NCBI GenBank assembly: GCA_020638295.1
Contig: JACKIU010000002.1
Location: 372,001 to 436,000, forward strand
Length of the DNA stretch: 64,000 nucleotides
Direction of reading: 5' to 3'
Source of the DNA: Rhodospirillales bacterium
Lineage (GTDB): Bacteria > Pseudomonadota > Alphaproteobacteria > Micavibrionales > Micavibrionaceae
Positions within the stretch are counted from its first letter, which is position 1. Each line of letters begins with the position of its first letter. The translations under genes and the position numbers were made by a program. Of the stretch, positions 17,224 through 26,152 are shown piece after piece. The notes beneath the pieces were generated by a model. The model searched no databases. It saw only the letters and a program-made list of their open reading frames with translations, and had not been told where the DNA came from.

Positions 17224-17880
17224 ATGAGCACGAACCCTGACGCCAAGACCAATATGGACAGCATGTATCGCTGGACGCGTCACGTGTATGACGCGAGCCG
17301 GAAATATTTTCTGCTCGGGCGAGACCAACTCATCGACCGGCTGGCGCCCAAGCCCGGACAGCATATCTGCGAAGTGGGATGCGGCACGGCGCGTAACCTC
17401 ATCAAAATGGCCAAGCGGCATAAAGACGTGCATTTTTACGGGCTGGATGTTTCGGATGAGATGCTGAAAACCGCGCAAAGCGCGGTGAAATATGCAGGAC
17501 TACAAAACCGGGTGAAGCTGGCGCAGGGCTACGCCGAAACTTTTGATCCTCAGGCCGTTTTTGAGCTCAAAGGCCCGCTGGATAAGATTGTATTTTCCTA
17601 TTCCCTCTCGATCATCCCTCCCTGGCGAGAATCCATCGATCATGCCTTGGCGCTGTTACCGGCTGGCGGGGAACTGCATATCGTTGATTTCGGCGATATG
17701 AAGGGCCAGCCGACGTGGTTTAAAAAGCTGATTTTCTGGTGGCTCGATTTGTTCCATGTCTATCACAAACCGGAGATTCTGGACTATTTACAAAATCTTG
17801 TAACCGAAGGCAAAGGCACCCTCAACATCCACAAACTTTACAACAGCTACGCCTATCTCGCAGTGTTTAAGAAAATTTGA
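17224..17880 (+). CDS. btaB: BtaB, diacylglyceryl-homoserine N-methyltransferase
   Basis: Adds three methyl groups from SAM to diacylglyceryl-homoserine, completing the betaine lipid head group. The 218-residue class I methyltransferase has motif I EVGCGTARN at residues 50-58 and FYGLDVSDEM as motif II. The N-terminal MYRWTRHVYDASRKYFLLGRD is typical of BtaB. The C-terminal hydrophobic stretch WFKKLIFWWLDLF may touch the membrane. It follows btaA directly. Its 3' end overlaps the convergent unknown gene by 14 bases. Confidence 0.92.
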   Translation: MSTNPDAKTNMDSMYRWTRHVYDASRKYFLLGRDQLIDRLAPKPGQHICEVGCGTARNLIKMAKRHKDVHFYGLDVSDEMLKTAQSAVKYAGLQNRVKLAQGYAETFDPQAVFELKGPLDKIVFSYSLSIIPPWRESIDHALALLPAGGELHIVDFGDMKGQPTWFKKLIFWWLDLFHVYHKPEILDYLQNLVTEGKGTLNIHKLYNSYAYLAVFKKI

Positions 17881-18256
17881 TGAGAAACTTCTGCTGATCG
17901 CCTCCAGCAGGGTTGCTTTGAATGTTAAATCTTGCTCGTCCACGAAGGGCAATTACATCAAGAATGACACTTTCCCCCTTATACCCGTGTGCCTTTGCCA
18001 TATCATCAGGCACGGTAACGGCCTTAATCCCTGACTTATTAAGACGTTGCAAGTAATCAGAACCGAGTTCATTCTCTACATCCGAAGCAGAAAAAATAGC
18101 GAGCCCTTTTACACCTGATAACTCAGAATACTGAGATAACAATCCGCCATCGACCGAGGTGCTAGTTGTTTCAGTATCAAGTCTCCTTGCCTCTGCTAAA
18201 GAGATTTTTTCAATGGAAGTTTCAGCTGCCTTCGCACTTGTAAAACTGCCTCTCAT
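17867..18256 (-). CDS. Hypothetical protein
   Basis: A 129-residue protein I do not recognise. The N-terminal half is rich in Ser, Thr, Ala and Glu and probably disordered. The C-terminal half alternates hydrophobic and polar residues (VTVPDDMAKAHGYKGESVIL). ATG at 18256 is chosen over one at 18292 because AAGGAAG precedes it. It is AT-richer than btaB and sdhE on either side and sits tail to tail with btaB, so it may be an acquired gene. Confidence 0.62.
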   Translation of the reverse strand: MRGSFTSAKAAETSIEKISLAEARRLDTETTSTSVDGGLLSQYSELSGVKGLAIFSASDVENELGSDYLQRLNKSGIKAVTVPDDMAKAHGYKGESVILDVIALRGRARFNIQSNPAGGDQQKFLIKFS

Positions 18257-18329
18257 TGCTTTCTTCCTTACATAATTTATTTTGTGAGGCACACTAAATT
18301 AATTTTTCATAATTGTCAATTATTTTACG

Positions 18330-18593
18330 TCAGGCGTAGCGATGCCGCATCAACCTTTCGAAGACGGGCGTGATGAAATTGGCCGGGGCGGATTCCTTGC
18401 CGGTAATCCAGTTATAGAGGTTAGGATCGTTTTCCTGCAAAATTTCATCATATTGTGACAGCTCATCTTCGCTGAATTCCGGCACGTATTTACGTGCGAA
18501 AGAACCGAGCAAGAGATCCATTTCCTTCGTCCCGCGATGTTCGGAGCGAAAAATCAGGCGCTTGCGTTTATTTTCCTGCGATTCTACTGTCAT
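18330..18593 (-). CDS. sdhE: Succinate dehydrogenase FAD assembly factor SdhE
   Basis: Small protein (87 residues) that helps attach FAD covalently to succinate dehydrogenase. The conserved RGxxE motif is visible as RGTKE within HRGTKEMDLLLGSFARKY, followed by YDEILQENDPNLYNWITGK, typical of the family. A place between mfd and recG is common in alphaproteobacteria. It is divergent from the 18627 gene with 33 bases between. Confidence 0.93.
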   Translation of the reverse strand: MTVESQENKRKRLIFRSEHRGTKEMDLLLGSFARKYVPEFSEDELSQYDEILQENDPNLYNWITGKESAPANFITPVFERLMRHRYA

Positions 18594-18626
18594 AGCTGTG
18601 AGAGTTTAAAAGGGAAGCCATCGGAA

Positions 18627-19217
18627 ATGAAAGCTTTTTTCAAAGAAAACCTGGTTTTGGCGGCGGGTATCGCTTTGCCGTTATTACTGACCCTGATCTT
18701 TTTTGGCGCGACGCAGATGGGCAAGATCGCTGTTGATCCGCCTGCCCATAGCGTCATCTTTGCGACGAATTACTACGAAAACAACAATGCCTACCCTTAC
18801 CGGATTGTGGTTAAAGGTGATGAGGTGCGGTTTACTTATTATCCGCCCGATGAAAAAGATTCCTATCACAACTGGCAAAAACCGCGGCTGTTCGTTTATG
18901 ACCCAACCAAAGATGCCAGCCGGGAAATTGCGCTGCCGGTCGTTGACAACCCCAAGAAAAAGATAGACCAGACGATAGAAGGACTGAATGCCCGGAAGCT
19001 TTCAGACCTCAAAGAAAGCCCGGATGGATATAGCTTTGATTATGATTATCGCGGCGGAGGTAACCTGATGACCGAGCTTTTTGGCGGCGGGTATCATTCA
19101 CGCTCGCATCATGTTTTACGCAAAGGTTCATACCGGATCGTTATTCCGAAATCCGAGCGATATAATTCGCAGTTCATCGGCTGGATCGTCGAACCGGCGG
19201 AGGCTGGTGATGAGTAG
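18627..19217 (+). CDS. Membrane-anchored hypothetical protein
   Basis: A 196-residue protein with one N-terminal hydrophobic anchor (residues 10-30) and a soluble, probably periplasmic, domain rich in Tyr and Pro. I do not recognise the domain. The ATG at 18627 gives a clean membrane anchor; an in-frame upstream extension overlaps sdhE antisense and is unlikely. It overlaps the next gene by 8 bases, so the two membrane proteins are probably made together. Confidence 0.72.
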   Translation: MKAFFKENLVLAAGIALPLLLTLIFFGATQMGKIAVDPPAHSVIFATNYYENNNAYPYRIVVKGDEVRFTYYPPDEKDSYHNWQKPRLFVYDPTKDASREIALPVVDNPKKKIDQTIEGLNARKLSDLKESPDGYSFDYDYRGGGNLMTELFGGGYHSRSHHVLRKGSYRIVIPKSERYNSQFIGWIVEPAEAGDE

Positions 19218-20157
19218 TGACAGCACGACCAAGAAAGACGCGCTGGAGCACATCGTAACTTTGGCGCAGACGCATGATATTACGCTGGATGAAATCGGCG
19301 CACATCTGACCAAAGGCGCGTTGAAAGACAAGAGTGGCGGCTGGTTGAGCCGGGTTTTGGGCTATCTGGGCGCAGCGTTTATTTTTGGCGGACTGGGGCT
19401 GTTTATCACGATGATCTGGGATGATCTGAACAGTCCGGCGCGGGTGATTATCACCTATGGGCCGGGGATTGTCGCCTTTATCCTCGGCATTCTGGTGCTG
19501 AAGGATGAGCGTTACGAGAAAGCCTCAACGCCGTTATTTTTGAAAAGCGCGGTGTTGCTGCCTACGGGTATGTTTGTTTTTCTGTATGAATATGCCGATG
19601 GCGACGATGCACAACTGGCCGCGATGATTGTGTTTGGCATTCTGGCTTTGCAATTCCTGTTGCCGTTTTTCAAACTGCAACGTACCAGCCTGTTGTTTTT
19701 TGCCTATCTGTTCTGGAATTCCAGTCTGGGAATTTTGATGGAGCGCGCCGACGTGCCCGGCGAGTTGATCGGCATTGGGCTGGGGGCCTCGATTATGGCG
19801 GTGGCCTGGACGATTGACCGTACGCAGCATCGCGCCATTGCGCCGTTCTGGTATTTTCTGGGCAGTATCGGACTGTTGTGGTCGGTATTCGACGTGGTGA
19901 AGGAAGCCCCGCCTTTCGACCTGCTTTACCTGCCGCTGACGATTGGTCTTATGATTATTAGCACACGGATGCACAGCCGAACATTGCTGTTGGTCTCGAC
20001 GTTCGCGCTGCTCGGCTTTTTGGGGTATTACACCGATGAATATTTCGCCGATGTCACCGGCTGGCCGATTGCATTGATGCTGATGGGCTTTATGCTAATC
20101 GGGGTGAGCGCCTATGCGGTGAAGCTGGGGCGGCAAATCGGTAAAAAGCCCCTTTAA
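19210..20157 (+). CDS. DUF2157-like membrane protein
   Basis: A 315-residue protein with a cytoplasmic helical N-terminus of about 55 residues, followed by about eight membrane helices. The junction LGYLGAAFIFGGLGLFITMIWDDL resembles DUF2157 proteins, for which no function is known. The start at 19210 lies within the end of the upstream gene, giving translational coupling. recG follows 33 bases later on the same strand. Confidence 0.7.
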   Translation: MSSDSTTKKDALEHIVTLAQTHDITLDEIGAHLTKGALKDKSGGWLSRVLGYLGAAFIFGGLGLFITMIWDDLNSPARVIITYGPGIVAFILGILVLKDERYEKASTPLFLKSAVLLPTGMFVFLYEYADGDDAQLAAMIVFGILALQFLLPFFKLQRTSLLFFAYLFWNSSLGILMERADVPGELIGIGLGASIMAVAWTIDRTQHRAIAPFWYFLGSIGLLWSVFDVVKEAPPFDLLYLPLTIGLMIISTRMHSRTLLLVSTFALLGFLGYYTDEYFADVTGWPIALMLMGFMLIGVSAYAVKLGRQIGKKPL

Positions 20158-20190
20158 GCCGCGCGACATATCGCGTAAGACTTAAAGACC

Positions 20191-22284
20191 ATGTCCCGAC
20201 CGTTTGAACTTGATGCACTGTTTCAAAGCCTGACCGCCCTGCCCGGTGTAGGGCCGCGCAATGCCAAGCTGTTTGAAAAGCTCTGTGGCGGGCCGAAGGT
20301 ACTCGATTTGCTCTGGCATTTGCCGGTGGATTTCATCGACCGACGGTTTTCCCCGAAAATTTCCGAAGCGCCGGAGGGATGCGTGGCGACGATGGAGATT
20401 ACGGTCCTTGACCATATCCCCAATGCGCGGCGAAACCAGCCCTACCGCGTGAAGGTGCGCGATGACAGCGGGGTGATGAGCCTGACCTTTTTTCATGCGC
20501 ATAAGGACTGGATCGAAAAACAATTGCCGCAAGGGGAACAGCGGATTGTCAGCGGCAAGATCGAATATTACCAAGGCAACCCGCAGATGGTGCACCCGGA
20601 TGTGGCGCCGCTGTCCGAGCGCGCGAGTCTGGAAACGGTAGAGGCGATTTATCCGCTGACTGCCGGACTGACCAACAAGGTGGTGCGCAAGGCTGCGGTC
20701 GGCGCGCTGCGGTTTATCAGCACTCTGCCGGAATGGCTGGAGCCCGAATATAAAAAGCGCCAGAAATGGGATGATTGGGATGTGGCGCTTAAGCAGACTC
20801 ACGAGCCGGAAAATATGCAGGCGTTGTTGCCCGAGCAGTCAGCCCGCCAGCGCCTCGCCTATGATGAATTGCTGGCCAATCAGTTGACATTGGCGCTGGT
20901 GCGTCATCGCCAGAAACGCATTGGCGGACGGGTTTATAAGTGCAACGGCGTTTTACGCAGCAAAATGATGACCGCTCTGCCCTTTTCCCTGACAGGCGCG
21001 CAGGAACGGTCCTTAAGCGAAATTGATAAAGACATGCATGCGCCCACGCGGATGCTGCGCCTGTTGCAGGGCGATGTGGGCAGCGGCAAAACCGTGGTCG
21101 CGGCCATGGCGATGCTCAGCGCGGTGGAAACGGGCGCGCAGGCCGCCTTGATGGCGCCGACCGAAATTCTGGCGCGCCAACATGCGGAAAGTTTAAAGCC
21201 GTGGCTGGAAACTGCGGGCGTTCGGTTTGTGACCCTCACGGGACGAGACAAAGGCAAGGACCGCGCGCTTTTACTGGAGCAAATTCAAAACGGCGCCGCT
21301 CAAATCGTCATCGGTACGCATGCGCTGTTCCAGGACGATGTGGCCTTTGCCGATCTGGGATTGGCGGTGATCGACGAACAGCACCGCTTTGGCGTACACC
21401 AACGCCTGATGCTTTCGGCCAAGGGACGCGGCACGGATGTGCTGGTGATGACGGCGACGCCGATCCCGCGCACGCTGACCCTGACGGCCTATGGCGATAT
21501 GGATGTGTCGCGGCTGGATGAAAAACCGCCGGGGCGCAAACCGGTCGAGACCCTCTTGATCCCGCATGAAAAACTGGAGGATATGATTGAGGGGCTGGCG
21601 CGCAAGATCAAGGAGGGAGGGCCAAATGGTCCAAGAGTGTATTGGGTGTGCCCGCTGGTTGAAGAATCCGAGGTGCTCGATCTGGCGGCGGCGGAAGAGC
21701 GGTTTGATATTCTGCGCTATCGTTTCGGACGTGTAGGCCTTGTGCACGGACGGATGAAGCCGCAGGACAAAGACGAGGTGATGGCCCGCTTTGCCGCCGG
21801 GGAACTCGATATACTGGTGGCGACCACGGTGATCGAGGTCGGGGTCAACGTGCCGGAGGCAACCCTCATGGTCATAGAGCATGCCGAGCGGTTCGGGCTA
21901 TCGCAACTTCACCAGTTGCGCGGACGCGTCGGGCGCGGCGGAGATCAAAGCTATTGCTTTTTGGTGTACACCGGGCCGCTGGGCGAAACCGCGAAAGAGC
22001 GCCTGTCGATCATGCGTCAGACCGAGGACGGATTTTTGATTGCCGAAAAAGATCTGGAGCTACGCGGGGCGGGCGATATTTTGGGCGTTAAGCAAAGCGG
22101 CCTGCCCGCCTTCAGGCTGGCGGATTTGAGTGTGCACGGCGAGTTACTGGCCGCGGCGCGCGATGATGCGCAATTGATTATGGACCGCGATCCTGAACTG
22201 GAAAGCGAACGCGGAAAAGCGCTGAAAACCCTGCTCTATCTCTTCGAACGCGATCAGGCGATCCAGTATTTGCGCTCAGGATAA
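20191..22284 (+). CDS. recG: ATP-dependent DNA helicase RecG
   Basis: Branched-DNA helicase that reverses stalled forks and processes Holliday junctions. The 697 residues begin with the wedge domain (GVGPRNAKLFEKL, then the OB fold near 60-150), followed by helicase lobes with Walker A GDVGSGKTVVAAMA near 292, DEQHRFG, TATPIPRTL, and the C-terminal QLHQLRGRVGRG and RGAGDILG. Length is normal and no repeat element has entered this gene, unlike mfd and priA. Confidence 0.97.
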   Translation: MSRPFELDALFQSLTALPGVGPRNAKLFEKLCGGPKVLDLLWHLPVDFIDRRFSPKISEAPEGCVATMEITVLDHIPNARRNQPYRVKVRDDSGVMSLTFFHAHKDWIEKQLPQGEQRIVSGKIEYYQGNPQMVHPDVAPLSERASLETVEAIYPLTAGLTNKVVRKAAVGALRFISTLPEWLEPEYKKRQKWDDWDVALKQTHEPENMQALLPEQSARQRLAYDELLANQLTLALVRHRQKRIGGRVYKCNGVLRSKMMTALPFSLTGAQERSLSEIDKDMHAPTRMLRLLQGDVGSGKTVVAAMAMLSAVETGAQAALMAPTEILARQHAESLKPWLETAGVRFVTLTGRDKGKDRALLLEQIQNGAAQIVIGTHALFQDDVAFADLGLAVIDEQHRFGVHQRLMLSAKGRGTDVLVMTATPIPRTLTLTAYGDMDVSRLDEKPPGRKPVETLLIPHEKLEDMIEGLARKIKEGGPNGPRVYWVCPLVEESEVLDLAAAEERFDILRYRFGRVGLVHGRMKPQDKDEVMARFAAGELDILVATTVIEVGVNVPEATLMVIEHAERFGLSQLHQLRGRVGRGGDQSYCFLVYTGPLGETAKERLSIMRQTEDGFLIAEKDLELRGAGDILGVKQSGLPAFRLADLSVHGELLAAARDDAQLIMDRDPELESERGKALKTLLYLFERDQAIQYLRSG

Positions 22285-22291
22285 CCTCAGT

Positions 22292-22600
22292 TGTCATCCC
22301 GGAAGCTATGTCGAGCTTATCCCGCAAGGGATTAGGGAGACTTGCCATCCGGGATCCATAACGCCATTCTCAACTTCGTTTTCGGAAGAAAAACCGAAAC
22401 CCCGCATTCAATGCGGGGCCTATGGGGATTTGCAGTCGATAGGATGGACTCCGTTTTAAAAATGGTGTTTCGTTTCTTCTTGTTTTTCAGGGCGTTGAAA
22501 AAAGTTGAGAATTGGGTTCCATAACAAATTCATTCAATGGATCCCGGCCGAAGTTTACCCTCGGATCGGCCTCTGGCCGAACCCGGGGGCCGGAATGACA
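22292..22600. repeat. Long composite palindromic element after recG
   Basis: TGTCATCCC (22292) and GGAATGACA (ending 22600) are inverted termini about 309 bases apart. Module one ends GGGATCC near 22357 and module two begins GGATCCCGG near 22539, as in the shorter elements of mfd and the DinG-like gene. The spacer is longer here and holds a terminator. This accounts for the gene-free stretch 22285-22620; no gene is seen in it. Confidence 0.65.
22387..22418 (-). terminator. Terminator downstream of cysE
   Basis: CCCCGCAT (22400-22407) and ATGCGGGG (22411-22418) pair with a 3-base loop. On the minus strand TTTCGGTTTTTC follows. It would end the DUF502-cysE transcript. Confidence 0.6.
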
Positions 22601-22620
22601 AGGGGAAAAGTTGAGCGCGC

Positions 22621-23373
22621 TCAAGCCGATTTCTTCGCGTCAGACCTGGCGGCAGGCTTTTTGGCCGGGGATTTTTTCTTGGCGGCGGGTTTCTTTTTCA
22701 CCGCAGGCTTTCTCTTTGGCTTTTCCCCGCATGGCCGGGCATCAGAAATATTGAGCTCGCGCTTGATATGCCCCATTTCCTTGACGATGCAGTCAATGGT
22801 AAAACTGACCTGTTCCATTTCCTCGCGGGACGGCATACCGTAGCCGCGGGCTTTATCATCACCGCCGATGACACGAGCCGGAATCCCAAGCGCGGTTTTG
22901 CCTTCGGGAATGTCGCTGGTGACGACCGAGTTCGAGCCGACCTTGGCGTGTTTGCCGACGGTAATATCCCCCAAAACCTGCGCACCGGCGCCGATCATCG
23001 CGCCGTCTTCAATCGTGGGATGGCGTTTTTCCCCACGCTGATCTGTGCGCCCTACTCCGCCCAGCGTTACGCCATGGTAAATCGTAACATCATCGCCGAC
23101 AATCGCGGTCTGGCCGATGACCACGCCGGTGCCGTGGTCAATGAACAGACGCTTGCCGATTTTGGCTTCGGGATGGATTTCGATGCCGGTCAGGATGCGG
23201 CCGATATTGGCGATAAACCGCGCTAAAGCCCGTAAGCCCAGCCCCCAGATCGCGTTATTCAGGCGGTGAAACAACAGAGCGTGAAAACCGTTATAGCCGA
23301 ACACGACCTCGAGAAAAGTCGGGGCGGCCGGGTCGCGGGCCTGAATGGATTTAATGTCTTCGATCAGGCTCAT
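22621..23373 (-). CDS. cysE: Serine O-acetyltransferase with Lys/Ala-rich C-terminal tail
   Basis: Makes O-acetylserine from serine and acetyl-CoA, the entry to cysteine synthesis. Residues 1-60 are the short helical N-terminus (EpsC-like short form). Residues 60-195 are the left-handed beta helix, with IDHGTGVVIGQTAIVGDDVTI and the His of YHGVTLGG. The last 35 residues or so are a tandem Lys/Ala/Pro tail (KPAVKKKPAAKKKSPAKKP). This is not a normal part of CysE and resembles the histone-H1-like protein at 36320. The tail removes the free C-terminal Ile that usually docks cysteine synthase. Confidence 0.93.
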   Translation of the reverse strand: MSLIEDIKSIQARDPAAPTFLEVVFGYNGFHALLFHRLNNAIWGLGLRALARFIANIGRILTGIEIHPEAKIGKRLFIDHGTGVVIGQTAIVGDDVTIYHGVTLGGVGRTDQRGEKRHPTIEDGAMIGAGAQVLGDITVGKHAKVGSNSVVTSDIPEGKTALGIPARVIGGDDKARGYGMPSREEMEQVSFTIDCIVKEMGHIKRELNISDARPCGEKPKRKPAVKKKPAAKKKSPAKKPAARSDAKKSA

Positions 23374-23382
23374 CGCGTTTTA

Positions 23383-24072
23383 TCATCCTTTTTTATGATT
23401 GCCGCCACGGTCGGGCGGCGTAATAATTCCGGCGGAAACCACCAGCTTCACGGCTTCTTCAACGCTCATACTGAGATAAACCAGTTCTTTTTTCGGCACA
23501 AACAACAGATACCCAGAGGTGGGGTTGGGCGTTGTCGGAACGAACACATTGATGGTTTCTTCGGATGTCACGCGTTGGACTTCACCTTCACTCACGCCGG
23601 TTACAAAGCCGATAGACCAGACACCTTTGCGTGGATATTCCAGCATGACCGCCTCGCGAAAGGCGCTGGACTGGCTGGCCATGATGGTTTCAAACACCTG
23701 TTTGATTGCGCCGTAGACCGTGCGGATTACCGGCATGCGGTCGAGAATATATTCATAGATACGGATAATCAGCCGCCCGAGAAAATTCGTCGCGAACCAG
23801 CCGATAAAAATAAACCCGGTCAGCGCGATAACAAGCCCCAAACCCGGCACGGCGGTCGACCCGTAAATACCTTCGTACCATTCCTCCGGGATGATGCCCG
23901 AAACCTTGTCGTCGACAAAGGTCAGGAACACGTAGGTCAGATAGATCGTAATCGTGACCGGCGCGGTGACGACAATCCCGGTTAGAAGATATCCACGCAG
24001 ACGCGCACCCACACCCCGCTTGTGATGCGCCGGGGCCTCTTCGTCGTTTCCGTGTTGTACATCTTCGCCCAT
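23383..24072 (-). CDS. DUF502 family membrane protein
   Basis: A 229-residue protein with two membrane segments (about residues 22-45 and 70-95) and a soluble C-terminal domain. The central RMPVIRTVYGAIKQVFETI is the signature of DUF502. The function is unknown. ATG at 24072 starts MGEDVQHG; a TTG at 24138 would add 22 hydrophobic residues. It lies 9 bases before cysE, probably in one transcript. Confidence 0.84.
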   Translation of the reverse strand: MGEDVQHGNDEEAPAHHKRGVGARLRGYLLTGIVVTAPVTITIYLTYVFLTFVDDKVSGIIPEEWYEGIYGSTAVPGLGLVIALTGFIFIGWFATNFLGRLIIRIYEYILDRMPVIRTVYGAIKQVFETIMASQSSAFREAVMLEYPRKGVWSIGFVTGVSEGEVQRVTSEETINVFVPTTPNPTSGYLLFVPKKELVYLSMSVEEAVKLVVSAGIITPPDRGGNHKKG

Positions 24073-24192
24073 CGTCGCATCATGCCTTGACGCGCGGCGG
24101 AAAGCAATGGCGAATGTGAAGAGAAATGGTGGCCGCAAGAGGAATTCGTCCCCCTGCGCCTACCGATCGAAAGTCAATTTAACACGTAAGGT

Positions 24193-24930
24193 CTAGGATT
24201 CGGAATCCTCCTCAAGTTGCAAACCGGCCGCCTCTTCGACATGCTTCTCTTCCAGAACCGGCGCGCTATCCTTCATCGCCCCACGCGCTTCTTCGGCTTT
24301 CAACGCCTTATATTCGGACTCGGACACCTCCAGAATTTTGGTCACCTTCAAAAGCAGCACGGTCAGTTTTTCAAGATAATCAGGCGCAGCGATAGGGTCC
24401 GCCATATCAATACGCAGCAACATCCGCTCTCCCCTGAATATCAACACAACCCAGGCGTTCTTAATTTTCATCAGTTTGGTGATCGCCTCGATCCGCTCAT
24501 CGGTCATATAGGCGCCAAGAACAAACCGGTTATCTCCGGCCGCCAGATAGGCCTTACTCCAGCTTTTATGCTCGGGACGCACCTCGGCCTTGAACCGCAA
24601 GGCCTCAATAAACGGAATCATCCCGCCGCTGGCAATCCCGCCGTCAATCGGCATCGTGCTGTGCAGACTCACCTCAACAGCCGTCAACTTGCGCGTCGAA
24701 CGCACATCCGGGGTCAAATGCTCGCCGGTAAAAAAACTGAATTTATAGGACTCAATAGTACCGTCCATCTCCGGCCCTTCCATCAGGGCATTGGATTTAA
24801 ACCGCAATTTGTGCTTTTCGGCAAACGCCTTCCAGGTCTTTTTCTGCCGATACAAAATCAGCAACGACCAGCCCAAAAACCCGAGCAAGATCAGGGAAAT
24901 AACAGCCCAAAGCACCAACCAGATCGACAA
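24193..24930 (-). CDS. Hypothetical protein with N-terminal membrane anchor
   Basis: A 245-residue protein with one hydrophobic anchor (about residues 4-27) followed by a positively charged stretch, so the bulk is probably cytoplasmic. The middle has alternating strands and helices without a motif I know. The last 40 residues are strongly acidic (Glu-rich). Its base use is like the core genes. Confidence 0.68.
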   Translation of the reverse strand: MSIWLVLWAVISLILLGFLGWSLLILYRQKKTWKAFAEKHKLRFKSNALMEGPEMDGTIESYKFSFFTGEHLTPDVRSTRKLTAVEVSLHSTMPIDGGIASGGMIPFIEALRFKAEVRPEHKSWSKAYLAAGDNRFVLGAYMTDERIEAITKLMKIKNAWVVLIFRGERMLLRIDMADPIAAPDYLEKLTVLLLKVTKILEVSESEYKALKAEEARGAMKDSAPVLEEKHVEEAAGLQLEEDSES

Positions 24931-25038
24931 CTTAAAACTCCTCGAATAAAGGTCATACCTTCATACATTCACCCGCAAAGTTTAATCAATCCGCCCGGCA
25001 ATGACCAGCAGACCCTTAAAGATATAAACGGGAAAAAC

Positions 25039-25263
25039 TTACTCCTGTAACCCGCTGTCCGAATCTGAAATTTCCCGCTCCAGCAAATCAAGATCGCTCA
25101 CAAGAGATTTCAGGATGCTTTCGACAAAATCCCCTTGTGTCGACGGAAAGCACGAAACTCCGCGCTCATGCTCGTCACGAAAATAATAAACCGCGAACAG
25201 CTGAGCCACATGAAGCCGGCATCGCTCAAGCGTCATTTCATGATAAATATTTGTTGATTTCAT
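25039..25263 (-). CDS. Small hypothetical protein
   Basis: A 74-residue acidic helical protein of unknown role, with a C-terminus rich in Asp, Glu and Ser. ATG at 25263 is preferred because GGAG lies seven bases upstream; an in-frame ATG at 25290 lacks this. It is divergent from the XRE regulator with 137 AT-rich bases between, so it may be under its control. Confidence 0.58.
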   Translation of the reverse strand: MKSTNIYHEMTLERCRLHVAQLFAVYYFRDEHERGVSCFPSTQGDFVESILKSLVSDLDLLEREISDSDSGLQE

Positions 25264-25400
25264 AGTTACTCTCCACACACATAAATTCAACTAAAGATGA
25301 CTATTATACAATAATTACACGTCGCGCAACTTTTCTTTCAATCCAGTTTGACTTTTTAATTCACGCAAGTAGACTTCTAACATCGGAAGGATTCGGCATC

Positions 25401-26069
25401 ATGATCTCAATTGAACAATGTCGCGGCGCCCGGGGAATTCTCGGCTGGACCCAGCAAAATCTCGCCGATTCTTCCGGCCTGTCCAAAACCGCCATCAACA
25501 ATTTCGAAAAAGGCCACTCGGATATCAAGGCCGAATCCCTGCGCGCCATCCGCATGGCCTTCGAAAGCGCCGATATTGAATTTCTCGGTCAGGACGGCAT
25601 CCGCAAAAAGGCCGAAAACATCCGCATCATCCACGGTCAGGACGCAATGAACGAACTGCTCGAAGACATTCACGCCACAATGGGCGCGCGCAACGGCGAA
25701 ATCCTCATCATGAACGCCGACAACACCCTGTCCAGCCAGATCACCACGCAAAAACTGTTCGACCACATCGAACTCATCAAATCGAACAAAATCGGGCAAC
25801 GTGTCCTCTGCGCCAAAGGCACCAAAAACGTCCTCAGCCCCAACGATGAATGCCGCTGGCTTCTCCCGGCAACGGCCCAGACCTGCCTGCTCACCTTTAT
25901 CTATGGCAGCAAAATCGCCTTCCGTCTCTGGGATCAGTCGATGATCGTAATCATCGACAGCCCGGCCGCCCACACTTCCGAAACCAAACGCTTCGAGCAC
26001 GTCTGGTCGGGCGCGACCATCCCGTCTCAACAAGAAAGCGCCAATGGCGACAGGCAAGCCGAGGCATAA
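25401..26069 (+). CDS. XRE-family regulator with a C-terminal sensor-like domain
   Basis: A 222-residue protein. Residues 1-60 form a Cro/C1-type helix-turn-helix (TQQNLADSSGLSKTAINNFE). Residues 85-205 form a separate alpha/beta domain with NGEILIMNADNTLSSQ and RLWDQSMIVIIDSPAA. That pattern recalls the effector domains of TrmB-like regulators, but I cannot name the domain with certainty. It is not a minimal phage repressor. A terminator follows directly. Confidence 0.78.
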   Translation: MISIEQCRGARGILGWTQQNLADSSGLSKTAINNFEKGHSDIKAESLRAIRMAFESADIEFLGQDGIRKKAENIRIIHGQDAMNELLEDIHATMGARNGEILIMNADNTLSSQITTQKLFDHIELIKSNKIGQRVLCAKGTKNVLSPNDECRWLLPATAQTCLLTFIYGSKIAFRLWDQSMIVIIDSPAAHTSETKRFEHVWSGATIPSQQESANGDRQAEA

Positions 26070-26071
26070 AA

Positions 26072-26105
26072 ACGGGCCCCGCGATAACAGAAGGGCCCGT
26101 ATTTT
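26072..26105 (+). terminator. Terminator of the XRE gene
   Basis: ACGGGCCC (26072-26079) pairs with GGGCCCGT (26093-26100), followed by ATTTT. It sits 3 bases after the stop and 50 bases before the convergent gene end, so it may serve both strands. Confidence 0.7.
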
Positions 26106-26152
26106 ACAGCTCACACGCAGTCCCGATCATAAGACGCGTGGATTTTTACGCC

